From contig NZ_JBPPLY010000012.1 of NCBI RefSeq assembly GCF_051535215.1, positions 1-64,000 of the forward strand: a DNA stretch of 64,000 bases, read 5' to 3'. The DNA comes from Nitrobacter sp051535215 (GTDB taxonomy: Bacteria; Pseudomonadota; Alphaproteobacteria; Rhizobiales; Xanthobacteraceae). The position numbers and the translations under genes were made by a program. Within the stretch, counting starts at the first letter, position 1, and every line of letters begins with the position of its first letter. Below, piece by piece: positions 17,608 to 25,566 of the stretch. Under the pieces are notes generated by a model, which was given only the letters and a program-made list of their open reading frames with translations, was not told the origin of the DNA and did not search any database.

Positions 17608-17644
17608 AAAAGCAAAAGCCGGGTTCGGCTTGCGCGATCCCGGC
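17608..17644 (-). terminator. Rho-independent terminator of rpmB
   Basis: Read on the minus strand: GCCGGG, a 15-nt loop, CCCGGC, then TTTTGCTTTT. It lies about 50 bp after the rpmB stop codon, on its strand, and also faces the convergent patatin gene. Confidence 0.75.
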
Positions 17645-17696
17645 CCTGTATGTTTTCGCGACGACGATGAGCGCGAGCGACCGATCGCTCGCCGTG

Positions 17697-17987
17697 TCAG
17701 CCGGCTTTGGCCTGCTTCTTCTCGATCTGGCGCTTGATCTCGATCGCTTTCAGCGACAGCTCCGAGTCCTTCGCCTTCAGCAGGAAGGCATCGAAGCCGC
17801 CGCGATGGTCGACGCTCTTCAGCGCGTTGGTCGATACGCGCAGCCGCACCGGGCGGGCCAGCGCTTCGGACAGAAAGGTGACGTTCACCAGGTTCGGCAG
17901 GAAACGCCGCTTGGTCTTGATGTTGGAATGGCTGACCCGGTGGCCCACCAGGGGAGCCTTAGCCGTCAGTTCGCAGCGCCGCGACAT
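17697..17987 (-). CDS. rpmB: 50S ribosomal protein L28
   Basis: Large-subunit ribosomal protein of 96 residues. The N-terminus MSRRCELTAKAPLVGHRVSHSNIKTKRRFLPN is diagnostic of L28, and VTFLSEALARPVRLRVSTNALKSVDHRGGFDAFLL is the alphaproteobacterial form. The Cys pairs of zinc-binding L28 variants are absent (only Cys5). Monocistronic, with its own terminator. Confidence 0.97.
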   Translation of the reverse strand: MSRRCELTAKAPLVGHRVSHSNIKTKRRFLPNLVNVTFLSEALARPVRLRVSTNALKSVDHRGGFDAFLLKAKDSELSLKAIEIKRQIEKKQAKAG

Positions 17988-18306
17988 GGCGAAAATCCTC
18001 TGTCGTCCCCGGCATCGACCCTCAGGGCGGGCTCGGGGGTTCGAAATCGCGTCCATTTCAGGAACAGCGGACGTATAGGAGGAGAGCGGCGGGGCGTCAA
18101 GGCATGGAGGGCCGAAGTCGGGTCGTTTGCGATGCAAATGAACGCCAACTGCTTCATTCAGGCCTGTTTTCGGCGAACCGTCGCCCGTCCCTCCATCATA
18201 TAAAGGGCGCAATCCGTATCGACATCATGGCGCTCGACCGACCGGCTGAGAGCCGGATTTGCAAGCCGCGTGAACCCGCAACGTGACGTGCAGGACCATC
18301 CCTTAA

Positions 18307-19179
18307 GTGAGCTTATCCCGAATGTGGTTGTCCCGGTCGATGCCCGCTTTGGTCCGGACTCCGGCCGCCACATCTTTCGTACTTCTTGCCGCGATGTTGG
18401 CGATGGCTGCTCCGGCGGCCGCGCAGGGCAAGCTGGAGGCTCACTACGACGTCACTTTGGCCGGGATTCTCGTGGGAACCGGCGCCTGGGCGGTCGACAT
18501 CTCCGATGACCAATATTCGGCCGCCGCGAGCGGCGGCACCACCGGACTCCTCAAGGCATTTGCCCACGGCACCGGCAGCGGCAGTTCACAGGGTCGCATC
18601 GTCAACGGCGCGCTCGCTCCCGTGACCTATACCGCCACCATCTCGTCGTCGAAGAAGTCCGAGACCATCCGCATGTCGCTGGCCGGCGGCAACGTGAAGG
18701 ATTTCGTCATCGAGCCGACCCCACCGGTGGATACCAAGCGTACTCCGGTCACCGACGCGCATAAGCGGGGCGTGCTCGATCCGATGAGCGCCACGCTGCT
18801 GCGCGTGCCCGGCACCGCCGATCCGCTCGGTCCGGAAGCCTGCCATGCCGCGACCGGGGTCTTCGACGGCCGCATGCGCTACGACCTGCGCCTCGATTTC
18901 AAGCGCATGGAAACGGTGAAGTCGGAAAAGGGCTATCATGGCCCGGCGGTGGTCTGCGCAATCTATTTCGCGCCGATCGCCGGCTACGTCCCCGACCGCC
19001 TTGCGATCAAATATCTCGCCGCCCGGCGCGACATGGAAATCTGGCTGGCGCCGATCGCCGGTACGCGGGTGCTGGTGCCCTATCGTCTGACGATACCGAC
19101 GCCGCTCGGCACCGGCAAGCTGGAGGCGACCCAGTTCATCACGACCGCGACGCCGAAAGCCGCAGCGAAGGCGCAATAG
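18307..19179 (+). CDS. DUF3108 domain-containing exported protein
   Basis: A 290-residue protein with a signal peptide (FVLLAAMLAMAAPAAAQG) and a DUF3108 mature domain: LEAHYDVTLAGILVGTGAWAVDI, FDGRMRYDLRLDFKRMETVKSEKGYHGPAVVCAIYFAPIAGY and MEIWLAPIAGTRVLVPYRL. The two Cys of the mature part (EACHAATGVFDG and VVCAIYFA) probably form a disulfide. DUF3108 proteins are periplasmic, of unknown function. Start GTG 18307 is used; ATG 18322 and 18340 also keep the signal peptide. Confidence 0.85.
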   Translation: MSLSRMWLSRSMPALVRTPAATSFVLLAAMLAMAAPAAAQGKLEAHYDVTLAGILVGTGAWAVDISDDQYSAAASGGTTGLLKAFAHGTGSGSSQGRIVNGALAPVTYTATISSSKKSETIRMSLAGGNVKDFVIEPTPPVDTKRTPVTDAHKRGVLDPMSATLLRVPGTADPLGPEACHAATGVFDGRMRYDLRLDFKRMETVKSEKGYHGPAVVCAIYFAPIAGYVPDRLAIKYLAARRDMEIWLAPIAGTRVLVPYRLTIPTPLGTGKLEATQFITTATPKAAAKAQ

Positions 19180-19747
19180 CAGCAACCCCGCACTGATCGT
19201 GCGCTGCTTTGAAATGGAACGACCGATTACCGAGAGAGTTTCGGAATGCGCCCTCGATCATCTTGCACGCATCCCGCAAACCAATATCCGCCTATATGCG
19301 CCGCGCTCTTCGGAATCCTGTTGACTCCTGCCGCGGAATTCGTGCGCCCTCCAGATTCATAATTTGGGAGAAATAACCGCTCTTGTTGATGGCTATAGAA
19401 CTTGATCTAGTTGCCGCATGTCGACCTGAACGCGAGATGTTGCGGTGAACGAACCCGGAGAAGAGGAGAGTCAGCGATTCGGGCGCGATTCGTTCCGGAC
19501 TCGTTCCAAAGTTTAAGCCGCGGCCCTCCAGGCGTCGCATTGTGAAACACATCGGATCCCGGCGGTCCGATTCGAACATTTGCGTCCGTTCTCAGCAGGT
19601 GCTTGCGCAATGGTAGGAACCATAGGACCACCAGCAAATGTGGGATTTGGTGGAGGTTGGATTTGACACTTGCCTTCCGGATTCGCGGCCGGGCACGTCG
19701 CGAACGTCAAATACGCTCCACTAGCGCTGTGAAAACCCTCGGAAAAT
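19180..19747. other. 568-bp intergenic region, no firm gene
   Basis: No complete gene is convincing here. On the minus strand, an open frame from about 19740 down to 19513 reads through GAYLTFATCPAANPEGKCQI and PPPNPTFAGGPMVPTIAQAP. Its composition and paired Cys look more protein-like than random, but it lacks a start outside the helicase gene and has no recognised family. It may be a remnant. The rest holds nothing I can name. Confidence 0.4.
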
Positions 19748-22700
19748 ATGGCCTTTTCATCTTCGATATCTCCGCCCGGCAATGACCGCGCGCCCGGTGC
19801 GGGCGTAACGGCGGTGCTTGGCCCGACCAATACCGGGAAGACCCATCTCGCCATCGAGCGGATGCTGGCGCATTCCTCGGGAGTTATCGGCCTGCCGCTG
19901 CGGCTGCTCGCCCGCGAGGTCTACAACAAGATTGCCGACCGCGCCGGTGTGGATTCGGTCGCGCTGATCACCGGCGAGGAGAAGATCAAGCCGTCGAAGC
20001 CGCGCTTCTGGGTCTCGACCGTCGAAGCGATGCCGCGCGACCTCGACGTCTCGTTCCTCGCCGTCGATGAAATCCAGATTGCCGCCGATCTGGAGCGCGG
20101 CCATGTGTTCACCGACCGCATTCTGCACCGGCGTGGCCGCGACGAGACGCTGCTGCTCGGCGCTGCGACCATGCGTCCGATCATCGAGCGGCTTTTGCCC
20201 GGCGCGAGCATCATCACCCGTCCCCGGCTGTCGCAACTTGAATTCGCCGGCGACCGCAAGATCACGCGGCAGCCGCGCCGCACCGCCATCGTCGCCTTTT
20301 CAGCGGACGAAGTCTACGCCATCGCCGAACTGATCCGCCGCCAGCACGGCGGCGCGGCGGTGGTACTGGGATCGCTCAGCCCGCGCACCCGCAATGCGCA
20401 GGTCGCGCTGTTTCAGTCCGGCGACGTCGATTATCTCGTCGCCACCGATGCGGTCGGCATGGGCCTCAATCTCGACGTCGATCACGTCGCCTTCGCTTCC
20501 GACCGAAAATATGACGGCTACCAGTTTCGCAGGCTGAATCCGGCTGAGTTCGCACAGATCGCCGGTCGCGCCGGCCGCGCCACGCGCAACGGCACCTTCG
20601 GCACCACCGGACGCTGCGCGCCGTTCGAGCCCGAACTCGTCAACGCGTTGCAGAACCATACTTTCGAGGCCGTCAGGACGCTGCAGTGGCGCAATTCCGA
20701 TCTCGACTTCTCCTCGCTCGGCGCCTTGCAGGTATCGCTGGCGCTGACGCCCTCGCACGAGGCGCTGACCCGCGCGCCGATTGCCGAGGATCTGCGCGTG
20801 CTCGATCACGCCGCGCGCGATGTCGACGTGCGCGCCATGGCGCAGGGCGCGGCGGCCGTGGAGAGACTGTGGGACGCCTGCCAGATTCCGGATTACCGCA
20901 AGGTCGCGCCGGCCGCCCACGCCGAACTGGTGACGACGTTATTCGGCTTCCTGATGCGCAATGGCCGCGTTCCTGACGACTGGTTCGCCGCTCAGGTCGC
21001 GCAGGCCGATCGTACCGACGGCGGTATCGACACTTTGTCGGGGCGGATTGCGCAAATCCGGACCTGGACCTTCGTCGCCAACCGGCCGGACTGGCTCGCC
21101 GACCCCGACCACTGGCAGGGAATTTCGCGCGAGGTCGAAAATAAATTGTCTGATGCGCTGCACCAAAGGCTCACTGAGCGTTTCGTTGATCGCCGGACCA
21201 GTGTATTGATGCGCCGCCTGCGGGAAAACACGATGTTGGAAACGGAAATCGGCAAGACCGGCGAGGTGATCGTAGAGGGCCATGTCATCGGTCGTCTCGA
21301 CGGCTTTACGTTCGCGCCCGATGCGACTGAAGCCGGCTCGGAAGCCAAGGCGTTGCAGGCGATCGCGCAAAAGGCGCTGGCCGGTGAAATCGAAGCGCGC
21401 GCAGAAAAGCTGTCCGCCGCGCCGGACGATCAGTTCGTGCTGACCTCGGACGGCACCATCCGCTGGACCGGAGACGCCGTGGCGCGGCTGGTTGCCGCCG
21501 ACGACGTATTGCGTCCTCGGATCCGGATCATTTCCGACGAGCGGCTCACCGGCGCTCCGCGCGATGCGGTGCAGGCCCGGCTCGACCTGTGGCTGAAAAC
21601 TCACGTCGAGAAATTGCTGGGACCGCTGTTCGAACTGACCAAGGCCGAGGATGTCACCGGCATCGCGCGCGGCATCGCATTCCAGTTGATCGAGGCGCTC
21701 GGCGTGCTGGAGCGGTCGAAGATCGCCACCGAGATGAAAGATCTCGATCAGCCCTCGCGCGCATCCTTGCGTAAATATGGCGTGCGCTTCGGCGCCTATC
21801 ACATCCATTTCCCGGCGCTCCTGAAACCGGCGGCGCGAGCGCTGGCCTCGCTGTTGTGGGCGCAGAAGCAGGACAATGTCGATCTGTCGGCGCTGTCGAG
21901 CGCGCAGCATCTGGCTGCCAGCGGCCGCACTTCGTTCCCGGCCGACAAACTGCTCAATCAGGACGCCTATCGTGCCCTTGGCTATCGGCAATGCGGCGAG
22001 CGGGTGGTTCGCGTCGATATCCTCGAGAGACTGGCTGATCTGATCCGTCCCGCGCTGGCGTGGCGGAAAGGTGCCCTCGGCGTCATGCCGGCCGGTGCAT
22101 TCGACGGCCGTGGCTTCGTTGTGACCCAGGCGATGACGTCGCTCGTCGGCACCGCCGGCGAGGAATTCGCCTCCATCCTGCGGGCGCTCGGCTATCGCAT
22201 GGAGCGTTGTCCGGCGCCTCCACCCGTGACAGAACCCGTTCCGGCGATTGAGGGCGCGGAGGCGACGTCCGCCGAGGTGTCGGAGCGCGTGCCGGAGGAA
22301 TCGACTGTGCCGGACGCCATGCCCGAAGGGCAGGGAGTTGCGTCGGAGGGCACGGGTGCGCCCGATCCCGGATTGGTTGCGGAGCCAGCGCTAACGGCGG
22401 ATGCGGGGTCGTCGGAGGCGATCGCTACGGAGGCCGAAGCCGCTGGTACGGCCGAGGATATGCAGGCGACGGTGTCGTCCGACGCTGCGGTCCTGCCGGC
22501 TTCCGAGGCTCCTGAACCCGCACCCTCTGATTCTGCGCAAGCCGAATCGGGCGCCGTTGACGCCGGGAGTGCGCCGGAGGGCGAGACATCCGCCGCGAGC
22601 GCCGCGGATGTCGCTGCAAGTGACGTCGAGCCGGCGACGGTCGAGGTCTGGCGGCCAGGCGGTCGTCCTGCCGACCGGCGTCCGCGCCACGATCGCACCC

Positions 22701-23134
22701 GCCATCGCCGGCATCAGGCGGGGCAGGATGGCGCGCAACAATCCGCGGCCGCGGATGGCGAAGCGGGCGAGGGGGCGCAGGGACGCGAGCGGCCTGGGCG
22801 GGGACGCCGCAGGTCATATGTCGATGCACCAGCCGGAGCCGGGTCCGCCGGGAGCGAGCGCGCGCCCGGCGGTGAGTCGCGCGAGGGCAAAGGACGTCCA
22901 CCGCGCGAGCGTTTCCAGGGTAAGGGTCGGGATCGGGACAGAGACAGGGATCAGGACAAGGGCCGGTTTCAGGGTTCGCGCAAGGGGGGCCGCGAGGGAC
23001 GTTCGGACGCCGGGCCCTCGCACCGCCCCTACGCCAGCAGTGCGCCGCGCGAGCGCGAGCGAGCGCTGGATCCGAATTCGCCGTTTGCGAAACTCGCTGC
23101 GCTCAAGGACCAGCTTGCCGGCCGCAAGGAGTGA
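19748..23134 (+). CDS. Suv3-like DEAD/DEAH-type helicase with long C-terminal extension
   Basis: A large ATP-dependent helicase (1128 aa), close to the mitochondrial SUV3 group found in alphaproteobacteria. Motifs: Walker A TAVLGPTNTGKTHLAIERM, motif II LAVDEIQIA, motif III LGAATMRP, motif V DYLVATDAVGMGLNLDVD, motif VI QIAGRAGRATRNG. The C-terminal ~330 residues change character: first acidic and Ala/Glu-rich (about 830-960), then Arg/Gly-rich and basic with RDRDRDQDKGR, suggesting a disordered RNA-binding tail. It probably acts in RNA turnover with a 3' exonuclease. The S4-domain gene and fdxA follow on the same strand. Confidence 0.9.
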   Translation: MAFSSSISPPGNDRAPGAGVTAVLGPTNTGKTHLAIERMLAHSSGVIGLPLRLLAREVYNKIADRAGVDSVALITGEEKIKPSKPRFWVSTVEAMPRDLDVSFLAVDEIQIAADLERGHVFTDRILHRRGRDETLLLGAATMRPIIERLLPGASIITRPRLSQLEFAGDRKITRQPRRTAIVAFSADEVYAIAELIRRQHGGAAVVLGSLSPRTRNAQVALFQSGDVDYLVATDAVGMGLNLDVDHVAFASDRKYDGYQFRRLNPAEFAQIAGRAGRATRNGTFGTTGRCAPFEPELVNALQNHTFEAVRTLQWRNSDLDFSSLGALQVSLALTPSHEALTRAPIAEDLRVLDHAARDVDVRAMAQGAAAVERLWDACQIPDYRKVAPAAHAELVTTLFGFLMRNGRVPDDWFAAQVAQADRTDGGIDTLSGRIAQIRTWTFVANRPDWLADPDHWQGISREVENKLSDALHQRLTERFVDRRTSVLMRRLRENTMLETEIGKTGEVIVEGHVIGRLDGFTFAPDATEAGSEAKALQAIAQKALAGEIEARAEKLSAAPDDQFVLTSDGTIRWTGDAVARLVAADDVLRPRIRIISDERLTGAPRDAVQARLDLWLKTHVEKLLGPLFELTKAEDVTGIARGIAFQLIEALGVLERSKIATEMKDLDQPSRASLRKYGVRFGAYHIHFPALLKPAARALASLLWAQKQDNVDLSALSSAQHLAASGRTSFPADKLLNQDAYRALGYRQCGERVVRVDILERLADLIRPALAWRKGALGVMPAGAFDGRGFVVTQAMTSLVGTAGEEFASILRALGYRMERCPAPPPVTEPVPAIEGAEATSAEVSERVPEESTVPDAMPEGQGVASEGTGAPDPGLVAEPALTADAGSSEAIATEAEAAGTAEDMQATVSSDAAVLPASEAPEPAPSDSAQAESGAVDAGSAPEGETSAASAADVAASDVEPATVEVWRPGGRPADRRPRHDRTRHRRHQAGQDGAQQSAAADGEAGEGAQGRERPGRGRRRSYVDAPAGAGSAGSERAPGGESREGKGRPPRERFQGKGRDRDRDRDQDKGRFQGSRKGGREGRSDAGPSHRPYASSAPRERERALDPNSPFAKLAALKDQLAGRKE

Positions 23135-23164
23135 TCGCGCAGGCGACAGGGTGCAAACTCGTCT

Positions 23165-23216
23165 AACGCGTTTTATTCACGCGAACCGGCATTCACTTCG
23201 CGTGAAAACGCTATGG
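23165..23216. repeat. dispersed palindromic repeat, family A, copy 4 (short form, inverted)
   Basis: AACGCGTTTTATTCACGCGA, then ACCGGCATTCACTTCGCGTG and AAAACGCTATGG. It is the reverse complement of the 4263/25430 cores and pairs with itself over about 20 bp. It ends 13 bp before the S4 gene start. Confidence 0.88.
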
Positions 23217-23228
23217 ATGTGAAGCTGT

Positions 23229-23525
23229 TTGGCTGTCCCGGAGCGCCAGCGTCTCGACAAGTGGTTGTGGCATGCGCGAGTGGTCAGAGCCCGGACCCAC
23301 GCTGCGGCCCTGATCGAGTCCGGTCATGTTCGCGTCAACGGCGCGCGTGAGAAATCTCCGGGACATCCCCTCAAGGTCGATGACGTACTCACGGTCGGAC
23401 TGAGCCACGGTGTCCGCATTCTCAGGGTCACCGGATTTGCCGAAAGGCGCGGGAACGCAACTGCCGCAAGAGCGCTTTATGATGACGTGTCAGATGCTTC
23501 CGACGGACGTCAATCGCACACATAG
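23229..23525 (+). CDS. S4 domain RNA-binding protein (Hsp15/HslR-like)
   Basis: A 98-residue protein whose N-terminal two thirds are an S4 RNA-binding domain: RLDKWLWHARVVRARTHAAALIESGHVRVNGAREKSPGHPLKVDDVLTV. This arrangement matches the heat-shock protein Hsp15 family, which binds stalled 50S subunits carrying nascent chains. The start is TTG at 23229. It lies 94 bp after the helicase and before fdxA on the same strand, as is common in Rhizobiales. Confidence 0.87.
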   Translation: MAVPERQRLDKWLWHARVVRARTHAAALIESGHVRVNGAREKSPGHPLKVDDVLTVGLSHGVRILRVTGFAERRGNATAARALYDDVSDASDGRQSHT

Positions 23526-23599
23526 CGCTACTCCACGGCTTGCAGCCACGCTGTTCCTGCGGTACCCCAGCCTGCAAATTTGATCCTCCGGAGCCTTGG

Positions 23600-23938
23600 A
23601 TGACTTACGTCGTCAACGATGCCTGCATTAAGTGCAAATACACTGATTGCGTTGAGGTTTGCCCCGTCGACTGCTTCTATGAAGGCGAGAACATGCTCGT
23701 CATTCATCCCGATGAATGCATCGATTGCGGTGTCTGTGAACCCGAATGTCCGGCCGAAGCCATCAAGCCAGACTCCGAGCCGGGACTGGAGAAGTGGCTC
23801 GAGGTGAACGCGGAATACGCCAAAAGCTGGCCCAACATCACGCAGAAAAAAGATTCTCCGCCCGACGCCAAGGAATTCGAGGGCGTTGAAGGCAAATTCG
23901 AGAAGTATTTTTCTTCCAATCCGGGATCCGGAGACTGA
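23600..23938 (+). CDS. fdxA: ferredoxin FdxA (7Fe-8S type)
   Basis: A 112-residue soluble electron carrier. The Cys pattern CIKCKYTDCVEVCPVDCF followed by CIDCGVCEPECP matches the seven-iron ferredoxin with one [3Fe-4S] and one [4Fe-4S] cluster. The C-terminal extension with NAEYAKSWPNIT is typical of FdxA in alpha- and gammaproteobacteria. The ATG at 23600 is preceded by CCGGAG. The physiological partner is not shown here. Confidence 0.96.
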   Translation: MTYVVNDACIKCKYTDCVEVCPVDCFYEGENMLVIHPDECIDCGVCEPECPAEAIKPDSEPGLEKWLEVNAEYAKSWPNITQKKDSPPDAKEFEGVEGKFEKYFSSNPGSGD

Positions 23939-24053
23939 GTTAATCTCGGGACCGCATTGCGGGGGAGGGCCGAGTGGCATCCCCGGCCTTAACCTTGTTT
24001 TTGACCGGCCCTGCCAAAAGCGGTCCTGAAGAAGGTTCCTCCGGTTTAAATCA

Positions 24054-24081
24054 TTGATTTTTGCGGAAAATGTGCTATATT
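24054..24081 (+). promoter_or_regulatory. candidate sigma-70 promoter of carD
   Basis: TTGATT at 24054 and TATATT at 24076 are separated by 16 bp in an otherwise GC-rich gap. Downstream, AGCCCCCTGAGGGGCT (24123-24138) forms a small leader hairpin just before a possible GTG start at 24142. Visual prediction only. Confidence 0.5.
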
Positions 24082-24333
24082 GGTCGTGTTTTCGGAGCTG
24101 GATTACGTTTTTACCTGCTTGTAGCCCCCTGAGGGGCTCCCGTGAAAACATCGAACAGGGCGTGGCATGTCCACGCGCAGGTTGTGTCACAGAAAACGCG
24201 TAAAAAAAATACTTCTAGGGCATCTGCGGCTCGCCGCGGTGCAGCACGGGTTCGTGCCCGGACCGCTGGCACGAACGCCCGAACGGCTGCCAAGGGCACG
24301 GCCGGAAAATCCTCGAGAAATAAAAGAGGCGAA

Positions 24334-25161
24334 ATGCCAAGCAAGACTGCCAAAGTGGCCGCCAAGACCGCTGCTTCGAAAACCGCCGGGGTGAAGACGG
24401 CTGCCTTGAAGGCTGCCGCATCGAAGGCATCAGTCGCCAGGGCTGCTTCCAGGACCGCGAAACCGGCTGCAAAGTCCGCAGCGAAAACCGCGGTGACCGG
24501 CAAGACCGTCGCGAAATCTCCCGCCAAGGCCGGCGCGCTCCGGGTCGAGGAGCCGAAGAAGGTTTTGACCCAGCGCCAGGGGTTCAAGACCAACGAGTTC
24601 GTGGTCTATCCGGCGCACGGTGTCGGCCAGATTCTGGCGATCGAAGAGCAGGAGATTGCGGGCGCCAAGCTTGAGCTGTTCGTCATCAATTTCATGAAGG
24701 ACAAGATGACGCTGCGGGTTCCGACTGCGAAGATCGCGAATGTCGGCATGCGCAAGCTGTCGGAGCCGGGCCTGGTCAAGCGCGCGCTTGAAACGCTGAA
24801 GGGCCGCGCGCGCATCAAGCGCACGATGTGGTCGCGCCGCGCGCAGGAATATGAAGCCAAGATCAATTCGGGAGACATCGTTGCGATCGCCGAGGTGGTG
24901 CGCGATCTCTATCGTTCGGAATCGCAGCCCGAGCAATCCTACAGCGAACGTCAGCTCTATGAGGCCGCTCTCGATCGTCTGTCGCGCGAGATCGCCGTCG
25001 TTCAGCACGTGACGGAAACCGAGGCGGTCAAGGAAATCGAGGGCCAACTCGCCAAGAGCCCGCGTCGCGGCGCCAAGGCGGAGGCCGACGCCGAATCCGA
25101 TGGCGACATTGACGCCGACGCCGATGGTGATGACGCGGCGGTCGCCGACGAAGCTGCGTAA
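24334..25161 (+). CDS. carD: CarD family transcriptional regulator
   Basis: CarD/CdnL-type RNA polymerase-binding regulator that stabilises open complexes, often at ribosomal RNA promoters. The RNAP-interaction domain is clear (KTNEFVVYPAHGVGQILAIEEQEIAGAKLELFVINFMKDKMTLRVP), followed by the helical DNA-binding part (RTMWSRRAQEYEAKINSGDIVAIAEVVRDLYR). Before it lies a Lys/Ala-rich arm (AAKTAASKTAG repeats), after it an acidic tail. ATG 24334 follows AGAGGCG. A GTG at 24142 would add 64 more basic residues of similar composition, so the true start is uncertain. A strong terminator follows the gene. Confidence 0.92.
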   Translation: MPSKTAKVAAKTAASKTAGVKTAALKAAASKASVARAASRTAKPAAKSAAKTAVTGKTVAKSPAKAGALRVEEPKKVLTQRQGFKTNEFVVYPAHGVGQILAIEEQEIAGAKLELFVINFMKDKMTLRVPTAKIANVGMRKLSEPGLVKRALETLKGRARIKRTMWSRRAQEYEAKINSGDIVAIAEVVRDLYRSESQPEQSYSERQLYEAALDRLSREIAVVQHVTETEAVKEIEGQLAKSPRRGAKAEADAESDGDIDADADGDDAAVADEAA

Positions 25162-25186
25162 CAGGCTTTTCGACTGCATCAGGACA

Positions 25187-25220
25187 AGAAAAACCCGGCC
25201 GAGTGGCCGGGTTTTTCTTT
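25187..25220 (+). terminator. Rho-independent terminator of carD
   Basis: AAACCCGGCC-GAGT-GGCCGGGTTT followed by TTCTTT, with a matching A-rich 5' flank, so it could work in both directions. It ends the carD transcript 25 bp after the stop. Confidence 0.93.
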
Positions 25221-25429
25221 GGAACGTTCTTCGTCGAAGCGATGCGAATTCCTCTCCCTACCTTTGAGAGCGTCTGGAGGAATGGAGTTCACTCGCTTCT
25301 GACGGAATCCGAAGCAGGTCCCCATGATTGATCTCGACGTGCTTCTTGATGCGAGCAGGTATCCGCATCATTCGAAAACGCTGGTATGACTTCGAGCCAC
25401 CGGAAGCGGGAGGGTCAATCGGCGCTTCC

Positions 25430-25527
25430 ATAGCGTTTTCAAGCGAAATGAATGCCGGTTCGCGTAAAGAAAACGCGTCAAACAAAAAGCTGGAGCCCGG
25501 CTTTGATTCCATTAGAGGAACTCTAGC
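25430..25527. repeat. dispersed palindromic repeat, family A, copy 2 (long form); gap 25221-25566
   Basis: TAGCGTTTTCAAGCGAAATG, GCCGGTTCGCGTAAAGAAAA and AAAGCTGGAGCCCGGCTTTG match the copy at 4263 in order and orientation, with a few substitutions and a changed distal arm. The remainder of the gap (25221-25429) contains no supported gene. Confidence 0.9.
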
Positions 25528-25566
25528 GATTTCGTTGGACCGTCCTTGAATGCATGACGGCGCAGA

